Source: Pedobacter sp. Leaf194
Lineage (GTDB): Bacteria > Bacteroidota > Bacteroidia > Sphingobacteriales > Sphingobacteriaceae
DNA length: 64,000 nt
Assembly: GCF_001423945.1 (NCBI RefSeq)
Contig: NZ_LMPU01000011.1
Location: forward strand, 164,900 to 228,899
Direction: 5' to 3'
Part shown: in pieces, positions 24,712-35,400 of the stretch
Position numbering within the stretch: position 1 is the first letter of the stretch
Layout of the letters: every line of letters begins with the position of its first letter
Program-made: the position numbers and the translations under genes
The notes under the pieces: model-generated
The model's database searches: none
What the model was told of the DNA's origin: nothing
Seen by the model: only the letters and a program-made list of their open reading frames with translations

Positions 24712-25593
24712 ATGTTAAGATACGCAGCCATTGATATTGGCTCAAATGCAGTTCGTTTGCTCATCGCAGATATCAGTAAACAGGATGGCCTGTACAAATA
24801 CAAAAAAAATACGCTAATTCGTGTGCCCTTAAGATTGGGAGACGACGCTTTTTTAGACCAGAATATATCTCCGAAAAAAGCGGGTGATTTGGTGAAAACG
24901 ATGGCAGCCTTTAAAAATCTGATGGACGTTTATCACGTTACGGAGTATCTGGCATGCGCAACTTCTGCAATGCGTGAGGCTGCAAACGGACAGGAAATTG
25001 TGAAGCTTATTAAGGAAGAAACATCGCTTACACTCGAGATAATTGAAGGACAGCGGGAAGCAAACATTATTTATGCAAACCACATCGAAAAGGATTTAGA
25101 CCAGAACAAAACTTATCTATACATTGATGTTGGAGGAGGCAGTACCGAATTGTCTGTTTTTGTTAACGGGGTTCCTGAGGCTTCAAAATCTTTTAACATT
25201 GGCACCATTAGAATGCTTGATAACCAGGATAAAGAAGAAACCTGGGAAGAAATGAAGACCTGGGTTAAGGATAATACCAAAGCTTATAAACACCTTGCCG
25301 GAATTGGCACCGGAGGAAATATTAACAAGATTTTTCGCATGGCTGAAGAAAAAGATGGGGCGCCAATGTCACTACAAAAACTAAATTCCTTGTATAACCG
25401 GTTAACCAGTTATTCTTTAAAGGAGCGGATTCATGTTTTAGGATTAAATCCCGATAGGGCCGACGTAATTATTCCTGCCTGCGAAATTTATTTAACGCTG
25501 ATGAAGTGGACGGGAATAAAGCAAATTTATGTGCCTAAAGTTGGTATGGCCGACGGAATAATTAACCTGTTAATTGAAGAAAAACTTTATTAA
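24712..25593 (+). CDS. ppx: Ppx/GppA family phosphatase (exopolyphosphatase)
   Basis: 293 aa. Actin-like ATPase-fold motifs are visible: AAIDIGSNAVRLLI at the N-terminus and YIDVGGGSTELSVF in the middle, with GTGGNINKI later. It is a short form lacking the C-terminal HD-like domain of E. coli Ppx (513 aa). Linkage to ppk1 makes polyphosphate hydrolysis the best guess, though pppGpp hydrolysis is possible in this family. Its stop overlaps the stop of the convergent gene in a shared TTAA. Confidence 0.9.
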   Translation: MLRYAAIDIGSNAVRLLIADISKQDGLYKYKKNTLIRVPLRLGDDAFLDQNISPKKAGDLVKTMAAFKNLMDVYHVTEYLACATSAMREAANGQEIVKLIKEETSLTLEIIEGQREANIIYANHIEKDLDQNKTYLYIDVGGGSTELSVFVNGVPEASKSFNIGTIRMLDNQDKEETWEEMKTWVKDNTKAYKHLAGIGTGGNINKIFRMAEEKDGAPMSLQKLNSLYNRLTSYSLKERIHVLGLNPDRADVIIPACEIYLTLMKWTGIKQIYVPKVGMADGIINLLIEEKLY

Positions 25594-25955
25594 GCCCGCT
25601 CCAAACCCAAAACTGCCATCTTCATATAAGCTTTAACCTCTTCGTTTAGATCATCTTTATGATAAATGCGAAGGTGATGATTAAACTGCCGGGTTCCCGG
25701 AACCTGGGCAATTTTACTAAAGCAAAGGTTATCTGTAAATGGTTGGCTAAAGTGGAAAACAATATGAATGTAGTTTTTTCCTAAATTGGTTATATGGGCA
25801 TAATTATGATTTCCCTCAATAGCAATCATCGATTTTAGAGGTCTCACATTTACATCGCCCAGTTTGGAAAACTCGGCTATAAAAAAACGGAATAACGCTA
25901 AAGTGTATTCCGTTTTCCCGTTCAGGTAAGCTGATAAATCTTCCCCTTCAGACAT
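25590..25955 (-). CDS. DUF5655-like protein at the end of the pentose phosphate operon
   Basis: 121 aa, last gene of the minus-strand operon, eight bases after pgl. The pattern RPLKSMIAIEG, then HIVFHFSQPF, and FNHHLRIYHKDDLNEEVKAYMKMA resembles the DUF5655 domain. No function is known to me. Its presence may simply be a hitchhiker. Confidence 0.65.
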   Translation of the reverse strand: MSEGEDLSAYLNGKTEYTLALFRFFIAEFSKLGDVNVRPLKSMIAIEGNHNYAHITNLGKNYIHIVFHFSQPFTDNLCFSKIAQVPGTRQFNHHLRIYHKDDLNEEVKAYMKMAVLGLERA

Positions 25956-25963
25956 GATATTAA

Positions 25964-26689
25964 CTAATCTTCGAGCAGTTTAGTTGCAGCTTCATCTACA
26001 AACCACGTTAATTTTCCATCGATTGGATTTATCAATTGCGCCGGGTAAGTATCGAAATCTTTCTGTTCATCGCCGATAACATGTTTCAAGGCCTCAGCTT
26101 TGTTCTCTCCAAACGCTAAGAACGCTACATTCTCAGCTTTGTTAATTAGTGGAGCAGTAAAACTGATGCGGTAGGTATTTAACTTTTCTACAAAAACAGA
26201 TGCCACATTTACCTCTTCATCCTTCACAAGGCTGGTGTGTGGAAAAATTGACGCAGTGTGCGCATCATCACCCATACCCAGCAAAATTAAGTCGAAAACA
26301 ATATCACTTCCACCAAAGTGGTTATCAATTTCCTTTTTGTATTCAATGGCAGCCTTTTCCGGAGCTAATGTCGTGTTTACATAAAAAATATGGTCTTCAG
26401 CAACATTCAGGTTGTCGAAAAAAGTTTTTTTGGCCATTAAGCCGTTGTAATTTTCATCATCGGCTGGTACATTACGTTCATCGCCAAAGAAAAAATAAAC
26501 CTTTTCCCAATCGATACGGTCTTTGCAATCTGTTGATAAAAGTCTATACAATTCTTTTGGAGAGTTGCCACCTGTTAAAACAAAATTGAAACAGTCGTTC
26601 TCCTCGATAGCCATTTCGGCAATTTTGATAACATAGTCCGCTAAATCCTGGTTTAATTCTTCGATGGTTTTGTAAATAAGTAGGTTCAT
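25964..26689 (-). CDS. pgl: 6-phosphogluconolactonase
   Basis: 241 aa, DevB/NagB-like fold. NFVLTGGNSPKELYRLL and FFFGDERNVPADDENYN are the signature segments; LGMGDDAHTASIFP follows. It hydrolyses the lactone made by Zwf, second step of the oxidative pentose phosphate pathway. A 97-base gap separates it from zwf and contains a CGGGGC/GCCCCG inverted repeat with a long loop, so some independent control is possible. Confidence 0.95.
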   Translation of the reverse strand: MNLLIYKTIEELNQDLADYVIKIAEMAIEENDCFNFVLTGGNSPKELYRLLSTDCKDRIDWEKVYFFFGDERNVPADDENYNGLMAKKTFFDNLNVAEDHIFYVNTTLAPEKAAIEYKKEIDNHFGGSDIVFDLILLGMGDDAHTASIFPHTSLVKDEEVNVASVFVEKLNTYRISFTAPLINKAENVAFLAFGENKAEALKHVIGDEQKDFDTYPAQLINPIDGKLTWFVDEAATKLLED

Positions 26690-26786
26690 GATTTATGGGT
26701 AAAATAATTTCGGGGCACCAGGCAAACTTGATCGATTGCTCTTTCAGTATAAGATTGCTTAGCGCCCCGTGATCACAAATTAAATT

Positions 26787-28301
26787 TTAGTCTTTATTTT
26801 TCAAAGGCAAGTTAAACCAGTGGAAGCCATCCCTGGCAATAAGTGCTTCAGCTTCTTCCGGCCCCCAGCTGTCTGCAGGGTAGTTAGGGAAATTGATTGA
26901 TTTCTTACTTTCCCAGGTATTCAAAATCGGCATAACCAACTCCCAGGCAGCTTCAACCTGATCGCCACGCATAAATAAGGTTTGGTCGCCCATCATTGCA
27001 TCAAGTAACAGCGTTTCGTAAGCTTCTGGCGTATCGCCTTCATAGGTTCCCTTATAATCGAAAACCATATCAACCGGATTTAAAACCATATCTAAACCTG
27101 GTCGTTTTGCCTGTACCTGCATACGAATACTCATTTCTGGCTGGATGCTGATCACCAATCGGTTTTGCTGCCAGTTTTCAGTCACATCCGAAGAAAATAT
27201 CTGGTGTGGAACGTCTCTAAACTGTATAGTTATTAATGATGATGTCTGATTCAAACGTTTTCCGGTTCTTAAATAAAACGGAATGCCTTGCCATCTCCAG
27301 TTATCGATGTGGAATTTCACAGCAGCAAAAGTTTCAGTATTTGAGTGCGCATCTACACCTTTTTCCTGGCGGTAGCCCGGTACTTCTTTACCTTCTACCC
27401 AACCTTTACTGTACTGACCGCGAACAGTGCCGAAGCGGATATCTTCAGAAGAAAATGGCCGCATAGCTTTTAATACTTCAACCTTTCTATTTCTGATTTC
27501 GTCGGCATCGAATGTAATCGGAGCTTCCATACCGATTAGGCAAAGTAGCTGAAGCAGGTGATTTTGAATCATATCACGCAAGGCTCCTGCGCCTTCATAA
27601 TAGCCACCACGGTCTTGAACGCCAAGTTGTTCGGTTACAGAAATTTGCACATGGTCGATATACGAACGGTTCCAAAGCGGCTCGAACAGCGCATTTGCAA
27701 ATCGGAAAGCCATCATATTCTGAACGGTTTCCTTACCCAGATAATGATCTATACGATAGATTTGTTTTTCGGTAAAGATTGTACTCAACAACTTATTCAA
27801 CTCTTTTGCCGATTCTAAATCGTGGCCAAATGGTTTTTCAATTACAATCCGGCTGTTATCTTCGTTCTGTGTAAGCTTGTATTTCTGCAAACATTCTGCA
27901 ATAACCGGGAAAAAATTAGGCGCCACAGCGAGGTAAAAAATTACCTGGGTGTTCGCACCATATTCTTTCTGGTACTTTTCTACAGCGGCTTTTAAATTTT
28001 CAAAAGTTTTTGGCTGAGCAAAATCGGTAGGGCAGTAATGAATTGTATTCCCAAAAGTATTCCACTTTTCCTTTTCCACTTTCCCTGAGCGGGAAAATTC
28101 ATTTACGGCTTCTTCTAAAGCGGCTTTGTAGCTATCGTCTGTAAATTCAGTTCTACCAGTGCCAATCACGGCAAACTTTTCGGGCATGTAACCCTCTATA
28201 AACAAGTTATATAAGGCAGGAGCAAGCTTACGCTTATTTAAATCGCCAGTTCCGCCAAATATTACAAATATTGTTGGACTTAACGCTGTATTTGATTTCA
28301 T
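26787..28301 (-). CDS. zwf: Glucose-6-phosphate 1-dehydrogenase
   Basis: 504 aa from ATG 28301. FVIFGGTGDLNKRKLAPALYNL holds the nucleotide-binding loop, and RIDHYLGKE (residues 183-191) is the active-site signature with catalytic His186. A longer reading to 28382 would run back into the gnd gene and adds 27 unmatched residues; it is rejected. It feeds pgl and gnd in the same operon. Confidence 0.96.
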   Translation of the reverse strand: MKSNTALSPTIFVIFGGTGDLNKRKLAPALYNLFIEGYMPEKFAVIGTGRTEFTDDSYKAALEEAVNEFSRSGKVEKEKWNTFGNTIHYCPTDFAQPKTFENLKAAVEKYQKEYGANTQVIFYLAVAPNFFPVIAECLQKYKLTQNEDNSRIVIEKPFGHDLESAKELNKLLSTIFTEKQIYRIDHYLGKETVQNMMAFRFANALFEPLWNRSYIDHVQISVTEQLGVQDRGGYYEGAGALRDMIQNHLLQLLCLIGMEAPITFDADEIRNRKVEVLKAMRPFSSEDIRFGTVRGQYSKGWVEGKEVPGYRQEKGVDAHSNTETFAAVKFHIDNWRWQGIPFYLRTGKRLNQTSSLITIQFRDVPHQIFSSDVTENWQQNRLVISIQPEMSIRMQVQAKRPGLDMVLNPVDMVFDYKGTYEGDTPEAYETLLLDAMMGDQTLFMRGDQVEAAWELVMPILNTWESKKSINFPNYPADSWGPEEAEALIARDGFHWFNLPLKNKD

Positions 28302-28326
28302 TTTGATGTTTTTAAAATCGAAAGTA

Positions 28327-29742
28327 TTATGATAATTTATTCCAATCGGCATGGAAAACGCCTTCCTGATCGATACGCTCAAAAGTATGGGCGCCGAAGA
28401 AATCTCTTTGTGCCTGAATTAAATTTGAAGGCATACGTCCGGTTGTTATCGTATCGAAATAGGTTAGGGTAGAAGCAAAAGCCGGAATGCCCAAACCAGA
28501 ATTTACACAAGATGAAACCGTTTTTCGAATTCCGCCTAGCGTGCCTTTGATTACGTTTTGAACGTTACCATCGCCAAACAAATGTTCAAGGTTGTTGTCT
28601 TTTTCATAAGCCTGGTAAATATCTTCTAAAAATTTAGCCCTTATAATACAGCCACCACGCCAAATTTTCGCAATTTCCTGAAGTTTTAACCCGTACTGGT
28701 ATTCTTTTGAAGCCTGTACCAGGAGATGCATGCCCTGAGCATACGCACTTATCATCGAAAAATAGAAGGCATTCTCAAGCTCATCAACCGTTACCTCAAT
28801 CTTCGTATCTTTTTTTCCAAAATCATTTTCCAATGATAAGCGTAGTTGTTTAAACTTAGATAAATCGCGGTTTGATACGGCTTCATTAATTGTTGGTATT
28901 GGCAACTGCAATTCCATTGAAACCTCAGAAGTCCATTTTCCCGTACCTTTAGAACGGGCTTCGTCTTTAATCTGATCTAATAAATCGATGTCGGTATCAC
29001 CATCCTTGAATACAAAAATCTCTGCCGTAATTTCGAGCAAAAATGATTGCAACCGGCCTTCATTCCACTTTTTAAAAACTTTGTAAATATCCTCGTTTGT
29101 GTAGCCTAAACCATTTTTTAAAATGCCGTAAACTTCCGCAATAAGTTCCATGATTGCGTACTCAATACCATTGTGTACCATTTTAACAAAGTGGCCGGAA
29201 GCGCCCGGACCAATGTAAGTTACACATGGCTCGTTATTTACTTTTGCGGCAATTGCGTCAAATACATCCTTAACTACATTGTAAGCCTGTTTGTCGCCGC
29301 CCGGCATCATACTCGGGCCGAAACGGGCGCCTTCTTCTCCGCCCGAAATTCCCATGCCAAAAAAATGAAGACCGTCTTTTTCCAATTCATCAACGCGGCG
29401 ATTGGTATCAGTAAAGTGTGAGTTTCCGCTATCGATAATGATATCGCCTTTGCTTAACAAAGGTTTTAATTCTGCAATAACACTGTCTACAATTGGCCCG
29501 GCCGGAACAAGAAGAATTAAAGTTCTCGGCGAAGCCAGGCTGGCAATAAAATTCTCGATATTATCAAAACCTTTAAGGTTGTGGCTTTTGCCTTCGTCTT
29601 CAAGCTTTGCAATCATCTTATGATCTTTATCGTAGCCTGTAACCGAAAAGCCTTTATCGGCCATATTTAGCAAAAGGTTGCGGCCCATTGTGCCTAAACC
29701 TATCATGCCCAGTTTATATTGTGTGGATTCGTTAGTCGCCAT
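28327..29742 (-). CDS. gnd: 6-phosphogluconate dehydrogenase, decarboxylating
   Basis: 471 aa, the full dimeric-type length. GMIGLGTMGRNLLLN (G15-G20) binds NADP; MGISGGEEGARFGPSMMPGG is the substrate loop. It gives ribulose 5-phosphate. 25 bases separate it from zwf downstream and 82 from the ROK kinase upstream, all on the minus strand. Confidence 0.96.
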   Translation of the reverse strand: MATNESTQYKLGMIGLGTMGRNLLLNMADKGFSVTGYDKDHKMIAKLEDEGKSHNLKGFDNIENFIASLASPRTLILLVPAGPIVDSVIAELKPLLSKGDIIIDSGNSHFTDTNRRVDELEKDGLHFFGMGISGGEEGARFGPSMMPGGDKQAYNVVKDVFDAIAAKVNNEPCVTYIGPGASGHFVKMVHNGIEYAIMELIAEVYGILKNGLGYTNEDIYKVFKKWNEGRLQSFLLEITAEIFVFKDGDTDIDLLDQIKDEARSKGTGKWTSEVSMELQLPIPTINEAVSNRDLSKFKQLRLSLENDFGKKDTKIEVTVDELENAFYFSMISAYAQGMHLLVQASKEYQYGLKLQEIAKIWRGGCIIRAKFLEDIYQAYEKDNNLEHLFGDGNVQNVIKGTLGGIRKTVSSCVNSGLGIPAFASTLTYFDTITTGRMPSNLIQAQRDFFGAHTFERIDQEGVFHADWNKLS

Positions 29743-29824
29743 TTTTTATATTTTAATAAATGCCCAAAATTAGGGTTTACAAATTAATATTCTCATTAGT
29801 GGTTTTAAAACATTCTACTCAAAC

Positions 29825-30583
29825 TCACTTATCGGGGGTCAAAGTTGTAATGTTATTTCCATCTGATAACTTCCAAAGGTTCGCGCCACCTTTAATACCA
29901 TCCCTGTTCGAAACTACTTTGATGTTATCTTCCAGTTTAAAATCTATTTGTTTAGAATTTCCCCCACCTATATATAAGGTATCGTAATTAAAAACTGTTT
30001 TATAAATATCGATAACTTTTTTCAAACGCTTGTTCCATCGTTCGGTGCCGATTTTTTCGTAAGCCTTATTGCCAATATAATCGTCATAATCTTCCTCTTT
30101 ATTAATTGGAAAATGTGCAAGCTCCAGGTGAGGAAGTAAGCTTCCATCAAACAATAAGGCAGTTCCGAAACCGGTGCCTACTGTAAAAACAATCTCAAAG
30201 CCTTTTCCTTCAACAACGCCGAGTCCTTGCTGGTCTGCATCATTAACAAGTCTTACTGATTTTTTTAGCGCATTGGCAATTCGCTGACCTAAATCTACAT
30301 CTTCCCATTTATTTTTGGCAAGATTTGGCGCTGTTTTAACAATGCCGTTTTTTACATAGCCCGGAAAACCAACTGAAACTCTATCAAACGTATCGGGGAA
30401 AGGCTTAATTAATTCGATAATCCCTGAAATAATATCTTTCGGCGTAGCGCCATCAGGTGTTTTTAATTTCAGGTATTCGGATAACATGTTGCCATTTTCA
30501 TCTAATAACACAGTTTTTATACTGGTTCCGCCGATATCTATAGATAAAACATTGGTATTTTCAGCTTGTTTTTTTGTTGCCAT
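29825..30583 (-). CDS. ppgK: ROK-family kinase, polyphosphate glucokinase type
   Basis: 252 aa. DIGGTSIKTVLLD (Asp16 onward) is the phosphate-binding loop of ROK sugar kinases. Spacing and wording LKTPDGATP, VGFPGYVKNGIVKTAPNL, LVNDADQQGLG and FTVGTGFGTAL follow mycobacterial PpgK closely and differ from the usual ROK with a CxCGxxGC zinc site, which is absent here. Position at the head of gnd-zwf-pgl suits glucose 6-phosphate supply, and ppk1-ppx lies at the other end. Use of polyphosphate rather than ATP is inferred, not shown. Confidence 0.82.
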   Translation of the reverse strand: MATKKQAENTNVLSIDIGGTSIKTVLLDENGNMLSEYLKLKTPDGATPKDIISGIIELIKPFPDTFDRVSVGFPGYVKNGIVKTAPNLAKNKWEDVDLGQRIANALKKSVRLVNDADQQGLGVVEGKGFEIVFTVGTGFGTALLFDGSLLPHLELAHFPINKEEDYDDYIGNKAYEKIGTERWNKRLKKVIDIYKTVFNYDTLYIGGGNSKQIDFKLEDNIKVVSNRDGIKGGANLWKLSDGNNITTLTPDK

Positions 30584-30708
30584 AATTATGCGTTTTGTGA
30601 TATCGAAGTTCTACAAATAAATTAAAACAACAAACATAAATCCATAATGGAAGTAATTTATGTGTAATAAAATAAACTACTAAGTCTATAAGATTAATAG
30701 AATATTTT

Positions 30709-30716
30709 TAAGTTTG
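30709..30716 (+). promoter_or_regulatory. Candidate -7 promoter element for the fatty-acid hydroxylase gene
   Basis: TAAGTTTG is an exact match to the Bacteroidota -7 consensus TAnnTTTG, 22 bases before the ATG at 30739. No clear -33 TTG is seen at the expected distance. Confidence 0.35.
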
Positions 30717-30738
30717 TGTCGTTATCACTAAAAAAGCT

Positions 30739-31956
30739 ATGGCAGACATAAATTACCTTGCATTTGCAATTCCAGCATTTTTCTTATTTGTTTTTATTGA
30801 ATATAAACTTGCCTGGCGAAGAAAGGGTGTCCCAGTGTTTAAATATCAGAGTACAATAGCTAATTTTAGTGTTGGTATTGCAGAGCGGTTGCTTAATTTA
30901 TTTATTGCTGCAAGTTTCTATCAGCTATACAATTGGATTTATGTTAACTATTCTTTATTCGAAATTTCGGATAAGTGGTATGTCTGGATATTTTTATTGC
31001 TTGCAACAGATTTAGTTTGGTACTGGTACCATCGCTTGGGGCATGAAATCAATTTGCTTTGGGCTGCACATATTGTCCATCACCAGAGTGAAGAATTTAA
31101 CTTATCTGCTGCAGCCAGAATTACCACAATACAAGCTATTTTCAGAAACGTGTTTTGGTGTATTTTGCCGCTGTTGGGTTTTCATCCAGATATGATCATT
31201 GTGATTTTACTTGCTCATGGTGCTTATTCATTTTTTACGCACACCCAGCTAATTGGCAAAATTAGGTGGCTAGAACACGTTTTTATCACACCATCACTGC
31301 ACGGTGTTCATCATGCATCCGACGAAAAGTACCTGGATAAAAACTATGGCGATGTCTTCGTTTTTTGGGACAAGATTTTTGGAACATTTCAAACTGAAGA
31401 AGAATTGCCAAAATATGGATTGACCCATCCAATAAAGAGTTATAGTTTTTTGTGGCAACATTTTCATTACTACCTTGAAATTTTGGAAGCCTATAAACAA
31501 GCAAGTGGTTTCAAAGCTAAATGGAATACACTTTTTGGAAGCCCGGCGCTTATGGATCAGGAAATAAGACCAAAGCTCGAATCAAAATATTTTCAGCGGA
31601 AAAATGCTGCAAAAATTCGATTTAAGGGCTATGTAAATTTTCAAATGATTTTAGTGGTGGCGCTTTTAACTTTTACCACCTTATTTTTCGGGCAGATGAA
31701 ATCTTTAGATGCATTTGCTGCATTAATATTTACCATCCTCACTCTTATAAATATCGGTGCACTTTTAGAGCAACGTAAGTGGATTTATTACCTGGAATGT
31801 TTCAGGCTGATTTTCGTTTTTGCGTACGCATTCTACACTTTTGGTATCTTCGGTTTCTTAATATTTCCAGTTGCCGCACTAATCGTACTCGAACGCACAA
31901 TTGCGCTGCGTTCGCTCTATAATAAATACGTGTTAAAATATCCGCACACCAACTAA
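30739..31956 (+). CDS. Sterol desaturase/fatty acid hydroxylase family membrane protein
   Basis: 405 aa with several membrane spans. The di-iron histidine motifs are HRLGHE, HIVHHQSEEFN and HGVHHASDEKYLDKNYG, as in alkylglycerol monooxygenase and related integral-membrane hydroxylases. The C-terminal 100 residues add further hydrophobic segments (FQMILVVALLTFTTLFF, IFVFAYAFYTFGIFGFLIFP). Likely acts on membrane lipids; substrate unknown. Confidence 0.88.
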   Translation: MADINYLAFAIPAFFLFVFIEYKLAWRRKGVPVFKYQSTIANFSVGIAERLLNLFIAASFYQLYNWIYVNYSLFEISDKWYVWIFLLLATDLVWYWYHRLGHEINLLWAAHIVHHQSEEFNLSAAARITTIQAIFRNVFWCILPLLGFHPDMIIVILLAHGAYSFFTHTQLIGKIRWLEHVFITPSLHGVHHASDEKYLDKNYGDVFVFWDKIFGTFQTEEELPKYGLTHPIKSYSFLWQHFHYYLEILEAYKQASGFKAKWNTLFGSPALMDQEIRPKLESKYFQRKNAAKIRFKGYVNFQMILVVALLTFTTLFFGQMKSLDAFAALIFTILTLINIGALLEQRKWIYYLECFRLIFVFAYAFYTFGIFGFLIFPVAALIVLERTIALRSLYNKYVLKYPHTN

Positions 31957-32422
31957 GAGCGATTTCTACTTCTTTCGAAATATAGCGATACGTAATTGTT
32001 ACAATCGAGTTCTTTCGTATTGTTCGTTATATAAATCATTGCAGTAACAATATTTTACCCGAATAAAAGTTAGGATCTTGAATTGATATTCTTAAAAAAT
32101 AGTGCTATAATAGTTTATAATTGCGGTCTATTGGTTTTTATGATGTTTATTATCACACGACTGGCATCAGCAATACCGCTCTTTTTAATTTGTTATTTCC
32201 CATTTCAATTATTTGTTTTTAGTTTCGATTTGTTTTATTAATTTTAATTAACGAAACATTAAATAATATAAAGCTAATAAAACGCAATATTTTAGCCATT
32301 GCTTTTATAATTTTAACAACTGCTTAATATTAATTTAATGTTGGTGAGGTTATTTTGCCGACGTCCGGATTTAAAATAATTTAATTAACTATTCCTATAA
32401 TACTAACCGGATATTAACAATT
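31957..32422. other. AT-rich leader region of the SusC operon
   Basis: 466 bases with no credible gene. It is very AT-rich and has no clear inverted repeats of terminator strength. A TATTTTG at about 32353 is close to a -7 element. No ECF sigma, FecR or hybrid sensor gene precedes the locus, so its regulator is elsewhere. Confidence 0.5.
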
Positions 32423-35400
32423 ATGAATGAAATTTCTACCCAACAGAAATGCAGATTTCAATGCGTGTGGCCAGTAACTGGAAGCAAGCCCGACAATCTC
32501 AAAAAACATCAGGTATTAACTAGTTATCGACGCTTGCTTAAGTTGCTGAGCTTTTTGCTCTTCATAACATTCTTTTGCACAAACAGCGTTTTTGCACAGC
32601 AGTCGCAGCAAAATATTACTGTGAAAGGAACTGTGCTCGACGAGGATGATAACCAGCCATTAATCGGTGTTACCATTACCGATGGCAATAAGAAAACATT
32701 AGGCTCAACCAACAACGATGGTGTTTATTCGGTATCGGTACCAAAGGGCACAACAGTTGTGTTTAATATGTTGGGTTTTACAGCGGTAAGGCGGGTGTTT
32801 GAAAAAAACGAGACTAACATTACCATTCGTTTAAAATCGTCCTCAAGTCAGTTAAATGATGTTGTTGTAACGGCTTTGGGTATAAAACGCGAAGAAAAAT
32901 CGTTAGGTTATTCAACAACCAAAGTAGACAGTACGGCATTTACAAATGCCGTTGCAAGTAACTGGACAGACGCACTTTCGGGTAAAGTGGCAGGTTTAAA
33001 TTTGGTTAGAAATAGTGGTCCGGCTGCCTCTAACAAAATAATTTTACGTGGCGAAAATAATCTTACAGGCGATAATGAAGCCTTGATTGTTATCGATGGT
33101 GTTGTGGCCAGCAGCTCTGCCCGTCGTACGGCGGCGTCATCGGGCGGCGTTTACGGAACTTCGGGCGACATTATGCCACCGGATTTTGGCTCGGCTTTAA
33201 ACGATTTAAATCCGGATGATATTGAAAGCGTTACCGTTTTGAAGGGTCCTGGTGCTTCTGCACTCTATGGGCAGCGTGGCGCAAATGGCGCAATTATTAT
33301 CACTACAAAATCTGGTGGTAAAAACAGCAAAAAGCTTAACATTACATTTACCTCAAACAGTACCTGGGAGCAGGTGAGTAAAAGTCCGGACATTCAAAAT
33401 CAGTACGGCCAGGGTCAGTTTGGGGTTTCTTATTTTTCTTATGGTGCAACAGAAGATGGACCGAGTACAAATGGTACAAGCGCAAGCTGGGGCGCACCGT
33501 TCGCTAATGGGGGGATGTATTACCAATATGATCCAATTACAAAAACCCGTGGCTTAACCAGAACGCCATGGGTTGCTTATGATAATCCGGTTGATGCCTT
33601 TTTCCAAACCGGTTTTGAATCGTCAAACTCTGTAAGTTTAGATGGTACTTACAAAAAAGTGGGCATGCGTTTTTCTGCAAGTCATGGAGATAATGAATGG
33701 ATTGTTCCAAATACCGGCTTAGAACGCACATCGGCCTCATTTTCTGCAAATGCAGATGTGACCAAAAAACTAAATATTAATTTCAAAGCTGCTTACAACA
33801 ACAGACATAGCGACAACCTGCCGGCCACCGGATATGGAAACCAATCTTTAATGTATTGGTTTATGTTTGCACAGCCAAATGTAAATACAGATTGGTACCG
33901 CGACTACTTTGCGCCCGGAAAGGAAAATGTTCAGTTCGTAAACATTACGACAACTAATCCTGAAAGCCCGTACGCAATCTCTGAACAATACATCAATAAA
34001 CAACGTAGAAATGGTATTTTGAGTAGCCTGCAAGCGAATTATAAGTTCACCAACGAGTTAAGCTTATTAGTTCGTGGATCGATTGATTACAATCATGACA
34101 TCCGTGAAACACAACGCCCATGGGACGCTGCAGGAAATAAATTTGCACAAGGTTCTTATCGTTTGCAAGACATTGATTCTTATGAGATCAATGCAGATTT
34201 CCTCCTTAAGTATGATAAGAAAATCACGGAGGATTTACGTATGACTGCAAACCTTGGCGGAAGTCAGATGCGTAATCAATACAGTAAATCAGAGCTTCGA
34301 GCTGATGGCTTAGTTGTTCCGGGCCTTTACAGCTTAACGAACAATGCAAATCCATTGGTTTCAGTTCCTGATACCGCCCGTTATAGAATTAATAGTTTTT
34401 ATGCGGCAATTTCTTTTAGCTATAAAAATTACCTTTATCTTGATTTGACAGGCCGTCAGGATTGGAGCAGTACACTAGCCACGCCATTTAGAACAGACAA
34501 TGTTGGCTTTTTCTATCCATCCGCGAGTGCATCATTCATCCTTTCAGATTTTTGGAAACTTCCAAGCCAGATTAGTTTCTTTAAACTTCGTGCTTCTATT
34601 TCTCAGGTTGGTAGCGGTGGTACAACACCATATCGTACTGCTTACAATTATAATCTTGCTTCAAACGGTATTTATCCGGATAGTGCGATGACTAATCCAT
34701 CTATTTTGCCAAATCCAAACCTTAAGCCACTCAAAACCACAACTATAGAAGTAGGTACTGAATTACGCCTTTTTAAAAATCGCTTGAACTTTGATTTCGC
34801 AGCCTATCTGGGAAATACGAAAAACCAGATTTTAAGTCGCATTGTGGATAGAGCAACTGGTTACAATGTGGCAGTTTTCAATGTTGGAAAAGTAGAGAAC
34901 AAGGGTATCGAAATAGCGGTAAATGGTACGCCGGTACAAGCCGGTAAATTTAAGTGGGAACTTACAGGAACCTTTACGGCAAACCGCAACAAAATTGTAG
35001 AACTTGCAGATAGTTCGGTTGTATTAAGAACTGGCGCCCTGGGCGGTGGTCAGATTGTTGCAAACGTTGGCGGCAGCATGGGCGATTTATATGGAAATGG
35101 CTATTTGCGTTCGCCAGACGGACAGATTATTTATGACGCAAATACCGGTAATGCAAAAACATCAACTGGTTTAGTTTTTCTTGGCAATACGATGCCAAAA
35201 TTCAGGTTCAGTTTTGGTACAACACTAACTTACGGACGTTTCAGCGTAAACGGTTTGTTCGATGCTCAACTTGGTGCTGTCGCACACTCCCTTACATTTT
35301 CAAGAATGGCTGCTTTGGGTAAACTGAATTTAACTTTGCCGGGTAGATATAATGGCGTTATTGGCGACGGAGTGGTGCAGAATGCGAACGGAACTTTCCG

